A DNA stretch of 64,000 bases. It comes from Streptomyces sp. NBC_00582. GTDB taxonomy: Bacteria; Actinomycetota; Actinomycetes; Streptomycetales; Streptomycetaceae. The stretch lies in assembly GCF_036345155.1 (NCBI RefSeq), contig NZ_CP107772.1:3782001-3846000 (forward strand). Reading direction: 5' to 3'. The position numbers and the translations under genes were made by a program. Numbering within the stretch: position 1 is the stretch's first letter; each line of letters begins with the position of its first letter. This document shows, in pieces, positions 37,721 through 45,858 of this stretch. A model generated the notes under the pieces. That model did no database searches, was not told the DNA's origin, and saw only the letters and a list, made by a program, of their open reading frames with translations.

Positions 37721-38695
37721 TCAGAACAGGGCACGCGCCAGCGCCCGCCGGGCTGTCGCCACCCGGGGGTCGTCGGGCCCGACGACCTCGAACAGCTCCA
37801 ACAGCCGCAGCCGTACGGCGTCCCGGTCGTCCCCGGCCGTGCGCCGCACCGTCTCGATGAGCCGCCCGAACGCGTCCTCGACATGACCGCCCACCAGATC
37901 CAGGTCGGCGGCGGCGATCTGCGCCTCGGCGTCCGAGGGCTTCTCGGCCGCGTCCTTGCGCACCTGCTGCGGGTCCATTCCCCCGACCCGGTGCAGCAAC
38001 TCGGCCTGCGCCAGACCGAGTTTCGCCTCCGTGTTCGCCGGGTCATCCGCGAGCACGTTCTTGTACGCCTGCACCGCGCCGCCGAAGTCCCCCGCGTCCA
38101 GCGCCTGTACGGCGGCTTCGAGGAGGGCGTCGTACGGACCGGCCGTCGCCGCGGCGGCCGGCGCCCGGCCCCCCGGCTCGGCGTCGGGGTCGACGGTCAG
38201 GCCGGTGAGTCCGAACCGCTCCTCGGCGACCTGCACCAACTGGTCCAGCGTCTGCCGGATCTGGGCCTCGCCCGCGGCTCCCTGGAAGAGCGGCAGCGCC
38301 TGGCCCGCCACCACGGCGAACACCGCGGGGATCCCCTGGACCCCGAACTGCTGCATCAGCATCTGGTTGGCGTCGACGTCGATCTTGGCGAGCAGGAAGC
38401 GGCCGTCGTACTCGACGGCGAGCCGCTCGAGGACCGGGCTCAGCTGCTTGCAGGGCTGGCACCACTCGGCCCAGAAGTCGATGACGACCGGTACCTCGGC
38501 GGAGCGCTGCAGGACCTCGCGTTCAAAGCCCGCCTCGTCGACGTCGATGACGAGATCGGCCGGGGAGACGGCCCCCGCGCCGCCCTGCCGGGCCGCTTCG
38601 GCGCGCGCCTGCTCCGCCTTCGCCTTGGCCTCCTGGGCCGCCTTCACCGCGGCGAGGTCGACGACTCCGCTCATGGACATGTTCCGTGGCTGCAT
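37721..38695 (-). CDS. Thioredoxin-domain protein with TPR region (YbbN/CnoX-like)
   Basis: A 324-residue protein. The N terminus has an Ala/Lys-rich helix (residues 15-40), then a thioredoxin fold with active site WCQPC (C79, C82) and cis-proline GIPAVF. The C-terminal half carries TPR-like helices (ALDAGDFGGAVQAYKNVLADDP). This is the CnoX/YbbN arrangement, associated with holdase and redox chaperone roles. ATG 38695 has GGGGAGG upstream. A palindrome at 38842-38858 lies between it and the divergent tetR. Confidence 0.88.
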   Translation of the reverse strand: MQPRNMSMSGVVDLAAVKAAQEAKAKAEQARAEAARQGGAGAVSPADLVIDVDEAGFEREVLQRSAEVPVVIDFWAEWCQPCKQLSPVLERLAVEYDGRFLLAKIDVDANQMLMQQFGVQGIPAVFAVVAGQALPLFQGAAGEAQIRQTLDQLVQVAEERFGLTGLTVDPDAEPGGRAPAAAATAGPYDALLEAAVQALDAGDFGGAVQAYKNVLADDPANTEAKLGLAQAELLHRVGGMDPQQVRKDAAEKPSDAEAQIAAADLDLVGGHVEDAFGRLIETVRRTAGDDRDAVRLRLLELFEVVGPDDPRVATARRALARALF

Positions 38696-38841
38696 GCGTC
38701 TATCCTCCCCCGTCCGCGCGCGTAGGCGAAAAGCGTTCCGAAAGCGTTCCTGCCCAGGCGTCGGGGTCCCCACCCCACACCCTTTGCGCCACGGCTCGTG
38801 ATACGTCCGTCACGAGGGCGCGGAGCGGCGTCGCACGCTTT

Positions 38842-38858
38842 CGCTACGAGTCGTAGCG
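38842..38858. promoter_or_regulatory. 17-bp palindrome, probable TetR operator
   Basis: CGCTACGA-G-TCGTAGCG is a perfect 8+8 inverted repeat around one base, in the divergent space between the thioredoxin-TPR gene and tetR. The location suggests an operator for the adjacent TetR regulator. Confidence 0.6.
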
Positions 38859-38956
38859 TAATGGCACCGAGTGCCTCCGCGACACCGGGTCGGGGTGATC
38901 TCCCTCACGGGAACGGGGGCGGCGGAAATGCCGACAACGGCGGTTATGGTCGTGCG

Positions 38957-39595
38957 ATGCAGAGCCGCACGCCCGTTTGCCGCACCGGCGCCGTTCGCAC
39001 CGGCCGCCCGCGCAGCGCCGCCGCGGACACCGCGATCCTGGCCGCGACCCGGGCGGCGCTGGTCGAGCTGGGCTGGTCGAAACTCACCCTCGGGGACGTG
39101 GCGACCCGTGCCGGGGTGGCGAAGACGACCCTCTACCGCCGCTGGGCCGGCAAGAACGAACTCGTCGTCGACGCGGTGGCCGAGCTCTTCGCCGAGCTGG
39201 AACTCCCCGACCGGGGCAGTCTGGCCGCCGACATCGAGGGTGTGGTGCTGCAGTTCGCGGCGATCCTGGCGCTTCCGGAGGCGCGCAGCGGGCTGATGGC
39301 GGTCGTCGCCGAGTCCACCCGCGACGCCGCCCTGCGCGAACGGATCCGCTCCTCCATCGTGGAGCCCCAGAAGCACCTCGTCCTGGAGGGCCGCGCGCGT
39401 GCCCGGCTCCGCGGCGAACTCCCGCCGGAGAGCGGCCCGGAGGAGGTCGCCGGCACGGCCGACCTCATCTTCGACATCGTCGCCGGCACGGTGGTCCACC
39501 GCACCCTGGTGAGCGCGCAGCCCGCGGACGAGGCGTGGGTACGCGATTTCACGAACGTGCTGCTCCTGGGGCTGAGGGGCACGTCCGCCGACTAG
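38957..39595 (+). CDS. TetR/AcrR family transcriptional regulator
   Basis: A 212-residue regulator. The N-terminal helix-turn-helix reads LGDVATRAGVAKTTLYRRWAGK, followed by a TetR C-terminal domain. ATG 38957 is chosen because the first residues before the HTH match family length; no Shine-Dalgarno sequence is clear. The stop codon TAG lies inside the left arm of a MITE-like repeat, so the insertion sets or borders the end of the gene. It likely represses itself and perhaps the divergent thioredoxin-TPR gene. Confidence 0.88.
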   Translation: MQSRTPVCRTGAVRTGRPRSAAADTAILAATRAALVELGWSKLTLGDVATRAGVAKTTLYRRWAGKNELVVDAVAELFAELELPDRGSLAADIEGVVLQFAAILALPEARSGLMAVVAESTRDAALRERIRSSIVEPQKHLVLEGRARARLRGELPPESGPEEVAGTADLIFDIVAGTVVHRTLVSAQPADEAWVRDFTNVLLLGLRGTSAD

Positions 39596-39679
39596 GGCCC
39601 TTCTGACGGATCTCCGCGGCGTCGCGACGCCCGGCACGCCCGCTCCTTCACCCACGGAGATCCGTCAGAAGGGCCCTAG
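39592..39679. mobile_element. MITE-like 88-bp element with perfect 25-bp terminal inverted repeats
   Basis: The left arm 39592-39616 (starts CTAGGGCCCTTCTGACGG) and right arm 39655-39679 are exact reverse complements over 25 bp. They enclose 38 bp with a further palindrome GGCGTCGCGACGCC at 39618-39631. Both ends carry CTAG, which could be a duplicated target of an IS5-like transposase. There is no coding sequence. It overlaps the tetR stop and ends 16 bp from the DUF3817 stop. It would also terminate transcription from both sides. Confidence 0.6.
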
Positions 39680-39694
39680 AAACGCGGTGGCCCG

Positions 39695-40033
39695 CTACGC
39701 CTTGACGACGTCCGGAGCGGCGTCGGCGACCCGCTCGTCCAGCTCGCGCGTCACCTTGCGCTCCACGAAGAACGCGGCCGTCGGGATCGTCCCGGCGAGC
39801 AGCACCCAGAGCTGCTTGCCGACCGGCCACTTCGCCTTGGAGCCGAGATCGAAGGCGAAGACGAGGTAGACGACGTACAGCCAGCCGTGCGCGATGCCCA
39901 CGGCGCGCGTGAAGCTGTCGGCGCCGTCCAGGTCGAGCACGTACTTGGCGATCACGCCCAGGGTCAGCAGGACCAGCAGCACACCGGTGACGTAGGCCAT
40001 CACGCGGTAGCGGGTCAGCACGCTCTTCTTCAT
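39695..40033 (-). CDS. DUF3817 family membrane protein
   Basis: A 112-residue protein with three hydrophobic helices: YVTGVLLVLLTLGVIAKYV, IAHGWLYVVYLVFAFDL and LWVLLAGTIPTAAFFVE. The histidine-glycine pair in HGWLYVVY and the FFVER motif fit DUF3817. ATG 40033 is the first good start. A paralogue is encoded at 43142-43486. The function is unknown. Confidence 0.85.
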   Translation of the reverse strand: MKKSVLTRYRVMAYVTGVLLVLLTLGVIAKYVLDLDGADSFTRAVGIAHGWLYVVYLVFAFDLGSKAKWPVGKQLWVLLAGTIPTAAFFVERKVTRELDERVADAAPDVVKA

Positions 40034-40097
40034 GCCGTCGAGCGTAACCGCCCGTTCCGGCAGATCTTGGGCGGGGTCGGCCCTCGCCGAAGGCGGG

Positions 40098-40607
40098 TCA
40101 GTCCTCGTCGAAGTCGTGTGCGGCGACCCGCAGCGGACGCAGCATCGCGAAGATCTCGGCGCACTCCTCCGCGTCGTACACCCCGAGCCCGAAGTCCATC
40201 GCCATGAGGTCACGGGTGGCCGCCTCGACGACCTCGCGCCCCTTGTCGGTGATGACGGCGAGGGTGCCGCGGCCGTCGTTGGGGTTGGGACGCCGGGCCA
40301 CCAGGCCCGACCTCACCAGGCGGTCGACGGTGTTCGTCACCGACGTGGGGTGCACCTGGAGCCGCTCGCCGATCTTCGACATGGTCAGCTCGCCCTCCTT
40401 GGAGAAGGTGAGCAGGACCAGCGCCTCGTAGCGGGCGAACGTCAGCCCGTACGGCTTGACCACCGCGTCGACCTCGGCGAGCAGGATCTGGTGCGCGCGC
40501 ATGATCGAGGTGATCGCGGCCATCGACGGCACACTGCCCCACCGCTGCTTCCAGAGCTCGTCGGCGCGGGCGATGGGATCGAAGGGGAGACTGAGCGGCT
40601 TCGGCAC
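40098..40607 (-). CDS. MarR family transcriptional regulator
   Basis: A 169-residue regulator with winged-helix DNA-binding region (LTMSKIGERLQVHPTSVTNTVDRL) and the DGRGTLAVITDKG wing. It lies upstream of, and on the same strand as, the DUF3817 gene with a 64-bp gap and may be cotranscribed with it. The ligand is unknown. Confidence 0.9.
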   Translation of the reverse strand: MPKPLSLPFDPIARADELWKQRWGSVPSMAAITSIMRAHQILLAEVDAVVKPYGLTFARYEALVLLTFSKEGELTMSKIGERLQVHPTSVTNTVDRLVRSGLVARRPNPNDGRGTLAVITDKGREVVEAATRDLMAMDFGLGVYDAEECAEIFAMLRPLRVAAHDFDED

Positions 40608-40705
40608 GGCATCGACCCTACCCGCCGGTCATATCGTGGTCAGCTCTGTCTCGGCTTTCGGTCCACCGTGCGCCCGGACTCCCGTGCGCCCGGCGTACGC
40701 GGGTT

Positions 40706-41785
40706 TCAGTAGAGGCTCCGCAGGCCCAGCACATCGCCCCTGCCGAGGGTGCGGGCGGTGGTGGAGCAGGCGAAGGAACTCGGGAACATGGTGAGGTTCT
40801 CGTGGCCGGACCCGACATGGCCCAGGCCGAAGACATGGCCGGCCTCGTGGGTGGCGACGCTGCGGATGTCGTAGGCGTCCTCGCAGGCGCCCGTGGGGTC
40901 GTCGGTGAAGGTGTAGTCGTGGATGTTGAAGCGGACGTCGGCCTCGATCAGGCGGTCCGGGCCGCGGGAGACGGGGCGGCTCCATGAGCAGGTCGTGGCG
41001 ACGCTGTCGCTGCTGAGGTCGCCGGCGTCCCAGACGTTCATGCCGTCCCGGTCCGTGCAGCGGGCCATGTGGTCGATGCCGGCCTCGCGGCCGGTGGCGG
41101 CCAGGAACCGCGCGCGGGCCCCGATGGTGTCGGCGAGTCCGCAGGCGTTGCGGCCGCGGATGATGGCGGTGATGCCCTCCTCGAAGGCCTGGCGGACCTC
41201 GCGGCGGGGCAGGTCGCCCGGCTGGGGGCCGTCGCCGATGAACCACTCGTACGTTCCGTACTCCTTGCGGTCGGCGATGGAGTAGGCGGCGTCCTCGCAG
41301 GGGGCGGGGGCGTCGGCGCGGCTGCCGGTGAGACGGTTGCCGGAGGGCCGTTTGCCCGAGGGCCGCTTGCCCTTCCCCGAGGCCCGGGGCTTCGCGTCGC
41401 CGTGACTGCGGTCGCCCGTGCCGCGTTCGTCCGCGCCCCGCGCGTCGTAGCCGTACGACACCGTGCCGTCGGCGGCGACGGCCAGGGTGAAGCCGTGGGT
41501 GGAACCGTCCGCCGTGAGGGACTCGACGCTGACCTTCACGCCGGGTTCGGGGACCGTGAGACCGGCGCCGCCATGGGTGACCAGACGGCCCACGGCACCG
41601 CAGCGGGTCACCGAGGAGCCCGCGGGCAGGTCGTCGACGGTCAGCTCGCCGGGGGCGAGCACGCACGCGTGGCCGGAGTGTTCCGCAGGCACGTGTGCGC
41701 CGGCCCCCGAGGCGAGGAGGGCCAGCGAGGCCGCCAGGATCACGGCGGCCGAACAACGGTTCATCACACAGGACTTGATCGACAC
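40706..41785 (-). CDS. Secreted matrixin-like zinc metalloprotease
   Basis: A 359-residue protein with an N-terminal signal peptide (CSAAVILAASLALLASGAGA) and a C-terminal metzincin site HEAGHVFGLGH (H313, H317, H323) with Met-turn TMFPSS near M333. A Lys/Arg/Ser/Gly-rich linker (about 130-155) separates an N-terminal beta domain from the protease. Several cysteines suggest disulfides. The start is GTG 41785 or ATG 41764; neither has a clear ribosome site. It is divergent from the TetR operator region. Confidence 0.82.
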   Translation of the reverse strand: MSIKSCVMNRCSAAVILAASLALLASGAGAHVPAEHSGHACVLAPGELTVDDLPAGSSVTRCGAVGRLVTHGGAGLTVPEPGVKVSVESLTADGSTHGFTLAVAADGTVSYGYDARGADERGTGDRSHGDAKPRASGKGKRPSGKRPSGNRLTGSRADAPAPCEDAAYSIADRKEYGTYEWFIGDGPQPGDLPRREVRQAFEEGITAIIRGRNACGLADTIGARARFLAATGREAGIDHMARCTDRDGMNVWDAGDLSSDSVATTCSWSRPVSRGPDRLIEADVRFNIHDYTFTDDPTGACEDAYDIRSVATHEAGHVFGLGHVGSGHENLTMFPSSFACSTTARTLGRGDVLGLRSLY

Positions 41786-41839
41786 CGGGTGAGATTAGCC
41801 AGCTCCCGCGCGCTCGAAACCCGTCCCCCGGTCGCCCTA

Positions 41840-41855
41840 TTGAGCGACCGCTCAA
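41840..41855. promoter_or_regulatory. TetR operator 1 overlapping a -35 element
   Basis: TTGAGCG-AC-CGCTCAA is a perfect 7+7 inverted repeat. Its first six bases serve as -35 (TTGAGC). A 17-bp spacer leads to -10 TACCGT at 41863-41868 on the plus strand, so binding here would block RNA polymerase. Confidence 0.75.
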
Positions 41856-41880
41856 ACGGCTGTACCGTCCTTCGCGAAGG

Positions 41881-41900
41881 GTTTGAGCGGTCGCTCAAAC
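41881..41900. promoter_or_regulatory. TetR operator 2 just downstream of the transcription start
   Basis: GTTTGAGCGGTCGCTCAAAC is a perfect 20-bp palindrome sharing the TTGAGCG-NN-CGCTCAA core with operator 1. It lies about 6-25 bp after the predicted start, a classic second repressor site. Confidence 0.75.
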
Positions 41901-41923
41901 ATGCCCCGACCTGGGGGATTCAT

Positions 41924-42142
41924 ATGAAGATCTACACGGAGGCCGGGATGCGGGCCGCTCTCGACGGGGTCCGGGCTCGAACACAGGCCCTGTCGCTGCG
42001 CCACCGGTGGGCCGCGCATTTCACCCGGATCGACCAACTTCCGGGCACGGAAGGGGAGCCACAGCGCGTTCCGTTGCGCCACGCGGGTGCCGCCGTTTCC
42101 GTGGCTCCGGACCCCTTCGCCCGTGAGGAGGCGCACGCGTGA
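41924..42142 (+). CDS. Small 72-residue protein coupled to tetR
   Basis: A 72-residue basic protein (MKIYTEAGMRAALDGVRART, then SLRHRWAAHFTRIDQLPG). It is preceded by GGGGGA and overlaps the following tetR start in GTGA. I do not recognise a family. The first helix is amphipathic and no membrane segment is present. Position behind two TetR operators and coupling to tetR make it a genuine gene candidate, perhaps a leader peptide or partner of the regulator. Confidence 0.6.
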   Translation: MKIYTEAGMRAALDGVRARTQALSLRHRWAAHFTRIDQLPGTEGEPQRVPLRHAGAAVSVAPDPFAREEAHA

Positions 42143-42810
42143 GTCCCGATCAGAGGACGGACCGGGTCCCCAGGACCGGCCCGGACACGAAGACCAAGCT
42201 GCTGGAAGGCACCCTGCGCACCCTCACCGAGCAGGGCATCGCCAAGGCGTCGGCACGGACGGTCGCGGCGGCCGCCGGGGTGAACCAGGCGCTGGTCTTC
42301 TACCACTTCGGCTCGGTGGACGAACTGCTCGCGGCGGCCTGCCGGTACGGCGCGGAGCGCACCGTCGCGCGCTACCGCCCCCGCTTCGCCGCGGTCGCCT
42401 CACTCACCGAACTGCTCGCCCTGGGGCGTGAGATCCACGACCAGGAGCGCGCGGGCGGCCATGTCGCGCTCCTCGGCCAGTTGCTGGCCGGCGCCCAGAC
42501 CCACGCGACGCTCGGCCCGGCCACGGCGGCGGGCCTCGACCTGTGGATCGCGGAGATCGAGAAGGTCCTCGTGCGCGTGCTCACGGGCACCCCGTTCGGG
42601 GAGTTCACCGACCCGCCGGGCCTCGCCCGCGCCGTGGCGGCCTCCTTCGTCGGCATCGAACTGTACGAAGGGGTCGACACGGCCGGTGCCACGTCCGCCC
42701 TGGACGCCCTGGAGCAACTGGGCGTCCTCGTCGCCGCCCTGGAGGAACTCGGCCCGGTGGCCCAGCGGGCGGTCCGGCAGTACCTGCGCCGCGCCTCGGC
42801 CCGCCGCTGA
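42139..42810 (+). CDS. TetR family transcriptional regulator
   Basis: A 223-residue regulator with helix-turn-helix ASARTVAAAAGVNQALVFYHFGS and a TetR C-terminal domain. Its GTG overlaps the stop of the 72-residue gene. The two TTGAGCG-NN-CGCTCAA operators at the operon promoter are very likely its autoregulatory sites, and they also face the divergent metalloprotease gene. Confidence 0.9.
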   Translation: MSPDQRTDRVPRTGPDTKTKLLEGTLRTLTEQGIAKASARTVAAAAGVNQALVFYHFGSVDELLAAACRYGAERTVARYRPRFAAVASLTELLALGREIHDQERAGGHVALLGQLLAGAQTHATLGPATAAGLDLWIAEIEKVLVRVLTGTPFGEFTDPPGLARAVAASFVGIELYEGVDTAGATSALDALEQLGVLVAALEELGPVAQRAVRQYLRRASARR

Positions 42811-42815
42811 GGACC

Positions 42816-42836
42816 GCGCGCCCCGCACGGGTGCGC
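42816..42836. terminator. Hairpin between convergent tetR and the MTH1187-type gene
   Basis: GCGCGCCC (42816-42823) pairs with GGGTGCGC (42829-42836), one G-T pair, 5-nt loop. It lies between two convergent stops. Confidence 0.45.
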
Positions 42837-42842
42837 GTCTCG

Positions 42843-43145
42843 TCAGTCGGACCGGTCGGCCAGGTGGCGCTCCACCGTCTCGACCTTGGACGTCAGACCG
42901 TCCGTCACGCCGGGGCGGATGTCCGCCTTGAGGACGAGGGAGACCCGGGGGGCGCGTTCCTCCACGGCGGCGACGGCGCGGCGGACGACGTCCATGACCT
43001 CGTCCCAGTCGCCCTCGACGGAGGTGAACATGGCGTCGGTGCGGTTCGGCAGACCGGACTCGCGGACCACGCGGACGGCGTCGGCGACGTACTCCCCCAC
43101 GTCCTCGCCGACGCCGAGCGGGGTGACGGAGAAGGCGACGATCAT
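42843..43145 (-). CDS. MTH1187/YkoF-type thiamine-binding family protein
   Basis: A 100-residue protein of the MTH1187 family, recognised by the [20 protein letters not shown] start and the [12 protein letters not shown] motif. Members form tetramers and some bind thiamine or related ligands. Its ATG overlaps the upstream DUF3817 stop (ATGA), so the two are coupled. Confidence 0.85.
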   Translation of the reverse strand: MIVAFSVTPLGVGEDVGEYVADAVRVVRESGLPNRTDAMFTSVEGDWDEVMDVVRRAVAAVEERAPRVSLVLKADIRPGVTDGLTSKVETVERHLADRSD

Positions 43146-43486
43146 GCCTTCACGACCCCTTCCTTGCGGGCGCGGGAGGCGATCACCGCGTCCTCGGCCT
43201 CACGGCGCAGCCGGCGCTCGGCGAAGAAGCCGCCGGTCGGCAGGACGGAGAGGACGAAGTAGAGGGCGGCCGTCTTCAGCGGCCACTTGGCGCGGTTCCA
43301 GGCATCCGCCCAGAACAGGACGTACAGGATGAAGAGTACGCCGTGGATCATGCCCATGACCGGGACCGCGTTGAAGTCGGTGGTGCGCTTGAGCACCGAG
43401 CAGACGAGCAGCAGCAGGAACGAGACGGCCTCCGGCGCGGAGACCAGACGGAGGCGGCGGAGGGCGGAGGCTGTCTTCAGGTCCAC
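43142..43486 (-). CDS. DUF3817 family membrane protein (second copy)
   Basis: A 114-residue protein with three hydrophobic helices. The core [20 protein letters not shown] and [14 protein letters not shown] match the paralogue at 39695-40033. I use GTG 43486, which has AAGGTG upstream; GTG 43495 is an alternative. It overlaps the MTH1187-type gene by 4 bp. Confidence 0.82.
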   Translation of the reverse strand: MDLKTASALRRLRLVSAPEAVSFLLLLVCSVLKRTTDFNAVPVMGMIHGVLFILYVLFWADAWNRAKWPLKTAALYFVLSVLPTGGFFAERRLRREAEDAVIASRARKEGVVKA

Positions 43487-43669
43487 GGGGGTCACCTTCG
43501 GGGGACTTCGGGGAAGTTTCGGGGGAACTGCGGTCGGAGGCTTGTGAACGCACGCACAAGCGCTGGTCCATTGTGGCAAACGGTTCACCTAGGGGTGCGG
43601 TCAGGGTCGTTCTCCACCCACAGGTGCTGTTCGGCGCACCCATGGGCCCGCTACCTTCGCAGCGTGGCG

Positions 43670-44302
43670 ATGTTCCGACTGCAAGGCAGCAAGGTGCTCG
43701 CCGTCGACATGACCGGGGACGCCGTGAAGGCGAAGAACGGCTCGATGGTCGCGTACGACGGTCAGATGGCCTTCAAGAAGCTCAGTGGCGGCGGTGAGGG
43801 GATCCGGGGGATGGTCACCCGGCGACTCACCGGCGAGCAGATGACCGTGATGGAGGTGAGGGGACAGGGGACGTGCTGGTTCGCCGACCGCGCCTCCGAG
43901 ATCAACCTCGTCAACCTCCAGGGAGACAAGCTGTACGTGGAGTCGAGCAATCTGCTCGCGACGGACGCGGGCCTGAGGACGGGGACGAGTTTCACCGGCC
44001 TGCGCGGCGCCTCCCAGGGCAACGGGCTGTTCACGACGACGGTGGAGGGCCACGGCCAGGCCGCGATCACCTCGGACGGACCGGCGGTGGTGCTGCGCGT
44101 CAGCCCGCAGTACCCGCTGACCGTCGACCCGGGGGCGTACATCGCGCACACGGGCAACGTCCGTCAGTCCTTCCAGTCCGGTGTGACGTTCCGCACGCTC
44201 CTGGGCGAGGGCGGCGGAGAGGCCTTCCAGATCCGCTTCGAGGGGGACGGCCTGGTGTACGTCCAGCCGAGCGAGCGCAACACGATCGCGGGGGACGTCT
44301 GA
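43670..44302 (+). CDS. AIM24 family protein, copy 1
   Basis: A 210-residue protein of the AIM24/TIGR00266-like beta-helical family: repeated hydrophobic strands with LYVESSNLLATDAG and GNGLFTTTVEGHG motifs, and the C-terminal GEAFQIRFEGDG. Start ATG 43670, or GTG 43664 two codons earlier. It is first of three consecutive AIM24 genes. Bacterial members have no settled function. Confidence 0.85.
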   Translation: MFRLQGSKVLAVDMTGDAVKAKNGSMVAYDGQMAFKKLSGGGEGIRGMVTRRLTGEQMTVMEVRGQGTCWFADRASEINLVNLQGDKLYVESSNLLATDAGLRTGTSFTGLRGASQGNGLFTTTVEGHGQAAITSDGPAVVLRVSPQYPLTVDPGAYIAHTGNVRQSFQSGVTFRTLLGEGGGEAFQIRFEGDGLVYVQPSERNTIAGDV

Positions 44303-44303
44303 G

Positions 44304-44954
44304 GTGACCTTCCGAGAGATCAACTCCAAGATGGTCGAGGCGACGGTCGTACCGGGCCAGCGGCTGTTCAGTCAGCGCGGGGCCATGCTGGCGTACCGCG
44401 GCGACGTGTCCTTCACGCCCAACATGCAGGGCGGCCAGGGCGGTGTGATGTCCATGATCGGCCGGCGCCTCGCCAACGAGGACACCCCGCTGATGACGGT
44501 CGAGGGCAGCGGCACGGTCCTCTTCGGGCACGGCGGCCACCACGTCCAGGTCATCCGGCTCACCGGCGACACCCTGTACGTGGAGGCGGACCGGCTGCTC
44601 GCCTTCGAGGGCACCCTCCAGCAGGGCACGATGTTCCTGGGCTCCCAGGGCGGGGTCATGGGCATGGTCCGCGGCCAGATCAGCGGCCAGGGCCTGTTCA
44701 CCACCACGCTGAAGGGGCACGGCGCGGTCGCCGTGATGGCCCACGGCGGCGTCTTCGAGGTCCCGATCACCCCGCAGCGCCCGGTCCATGTCGACCCGCA
44801 GGCCTACGTCGCCCACCACGGCGACGTCCGCAACAAACTGTCGACGGCGCTCGGCTGGCGGGACATGGTGGGCCGCGGCTCCGGCGAGGCCTTCCAGCTC
44901 GAGCTCAGCGGCAGCGGTGCGGTGTTCGTCCAGGCGTCGGAGGAGAAGCTGTGA
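44304..44954 (+). CDS. AIM24 family protein, copy 2
   Basis: A 216-residue paralogue sharing LYVEADRLLAFEG, GQGLFTTTLKGHG and GEAFQLELSGSG with copy 1. GTG 44304 comes one base after the previous stop. Its stop overlaps the start of copy 3 (GTGA), so all three are one operon. Confidence 0.88.
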   Translation: MTFREINSKMVEATVVPGQRLFSQRGAMLAYRGDVSFTPNMQGGQGGVMSMIGRRLANEDTPLMTVEGSGTVLFGHGGHHVQVIRLTGDTLYVEADRLLAFEGTLQQGTMFLGSQGGVMGMVRGQISGQGLFTTTLKGHGAVAVMAHGGVFEVPITPQRPVHVDPQAYVAHHGDVRNKLSTALGWRDMVGRGSGEAFQLELSGSGAVFVQASEEKL

Positions 44955-45766
44955 GCCACTACCCGGGCGCGGGCCCCTCGGGCCCCACCGTGTACGACCC
45001 GATGACCCTCCCGGTCGACGACAACGTCAACCACTACACCTTCTGTGTGGAGCTGAAGGGGAGCCAGTGGTTCCTGCAGAAGGGGAAGATGATCGCCTAC
45101 TACGGGTCGATCGACTTCAACGGCGTCGGGCACGGCCGGCTGGACCGTCTGGTGCGCACCTCGTTCCATTCGCCACTGCACGCGAGCGACTGGGTGGTGG
45201 CGGAGGGCTCGGGCAAGATGCTCCTCGCCGACCGGGCCTTCGATGTGAATTCGTACGACCTCGACGAGGGCAACCTGACCATTCGCTCGGGCAATCTGCT
45301 CGCTTTTCAGCCAAGTCTGTCGCTCAAGCAGTCGATCGTGCCGGGATTTCTCACGCTGATCGGAACCGGGAAGTTCGTGGCCGCATCTAACGGCCCGGTG
45401 GTGTTCATGGAACCTCCCCTCCGGGTGGACCCACAGGCACTCGTCGGCTGGGCCGACTGCCCCTCCCCGTGTCATCACTACGACCACGGGTACATGACCG
45501 GCGTCATGGGCGGTCTACGTGCGCTGACGGGCCTGGGCGGGGCTTCCGGGGAGGAGCACCAGTTCGAGTTCGTCGGCGCCGGCACGGTGCTGCTGCAGTC
45601 GACCGAGACCCTCATGGCCGAGCAGGCGACGGGGGCCGTTCCGCATGAGCCGGGAGTGCCCGGCGGGGGCGGAATGCCAGGTGTCCCGGGTGGGCACGGC
45701 GGTCAAAGCGGGGTACCGCGCCTTCCCGGACAGCTCGGGGACCTCCAGCGTCGCTTCGGGCTGTGA
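44951..45766 (+). CDS. AIM24 family protein, copy 3 with Gly/Pro-rich tail
   Basis: A 271-residue paralogue, more divergent, with LTIRSGNLLAFQPSL and the C-terminal QFEFVGAGTVLLQS. A Gly/Pro-rich tail of about 50 residues (residues 220-271) is absent from copies 1 and 2. GTG 44951 overlaps the previous stop. Confidence 0.85.
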   Translation: MSHYPGAGPSGPTVYDPMTLPVDDNVNHYTFCVELKGSQWFLQKGKMIAYYGSIDFNGVGHGRLDRLVRTSFHSPLHASDWVVAEGSGKMLLADRAFDVNSYDLDEGNLTIRSGNLLAFQPSLSLKQSIVPGFLTLIGTGKFVAASNGPVVFMEPPLRVDPQALVGWADCPSPCHHYDHGYMTGVMGGLRALTGLGGASGEEHQFEFVGAGTVLLQSTETLMAEQATGAVPHEPGVPGGGGMPGVPGGHGGQSGVPRLPGQLGDLQRRFGL

Positions 45767-45846
45767 GCGGTAGTCTGCGGAGTGTGACATCGAACGCGTG
45801 CGCACCGTCACACCACCCTCACTAGTTAGCCTTTCAACATTTTAGG

Positions 45847-45852
45847 TAGACT
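45847..45852 (+). promoter_or_regulatory. Candidate -10 of a leaderless marR promoter
   Basis: TAGACT lies seven bases before the marR ATG at 45859, and TAGTTA 18 bp further upstream could be -35. Transcription would start at the ATG. An inverted repeat GTGTGAC/GTCACAC (45782-45788, 45807-45813) lies just upstream and may be an operator. Confidence 0.45.
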
Positions 45853-45858
45853 TCACAT

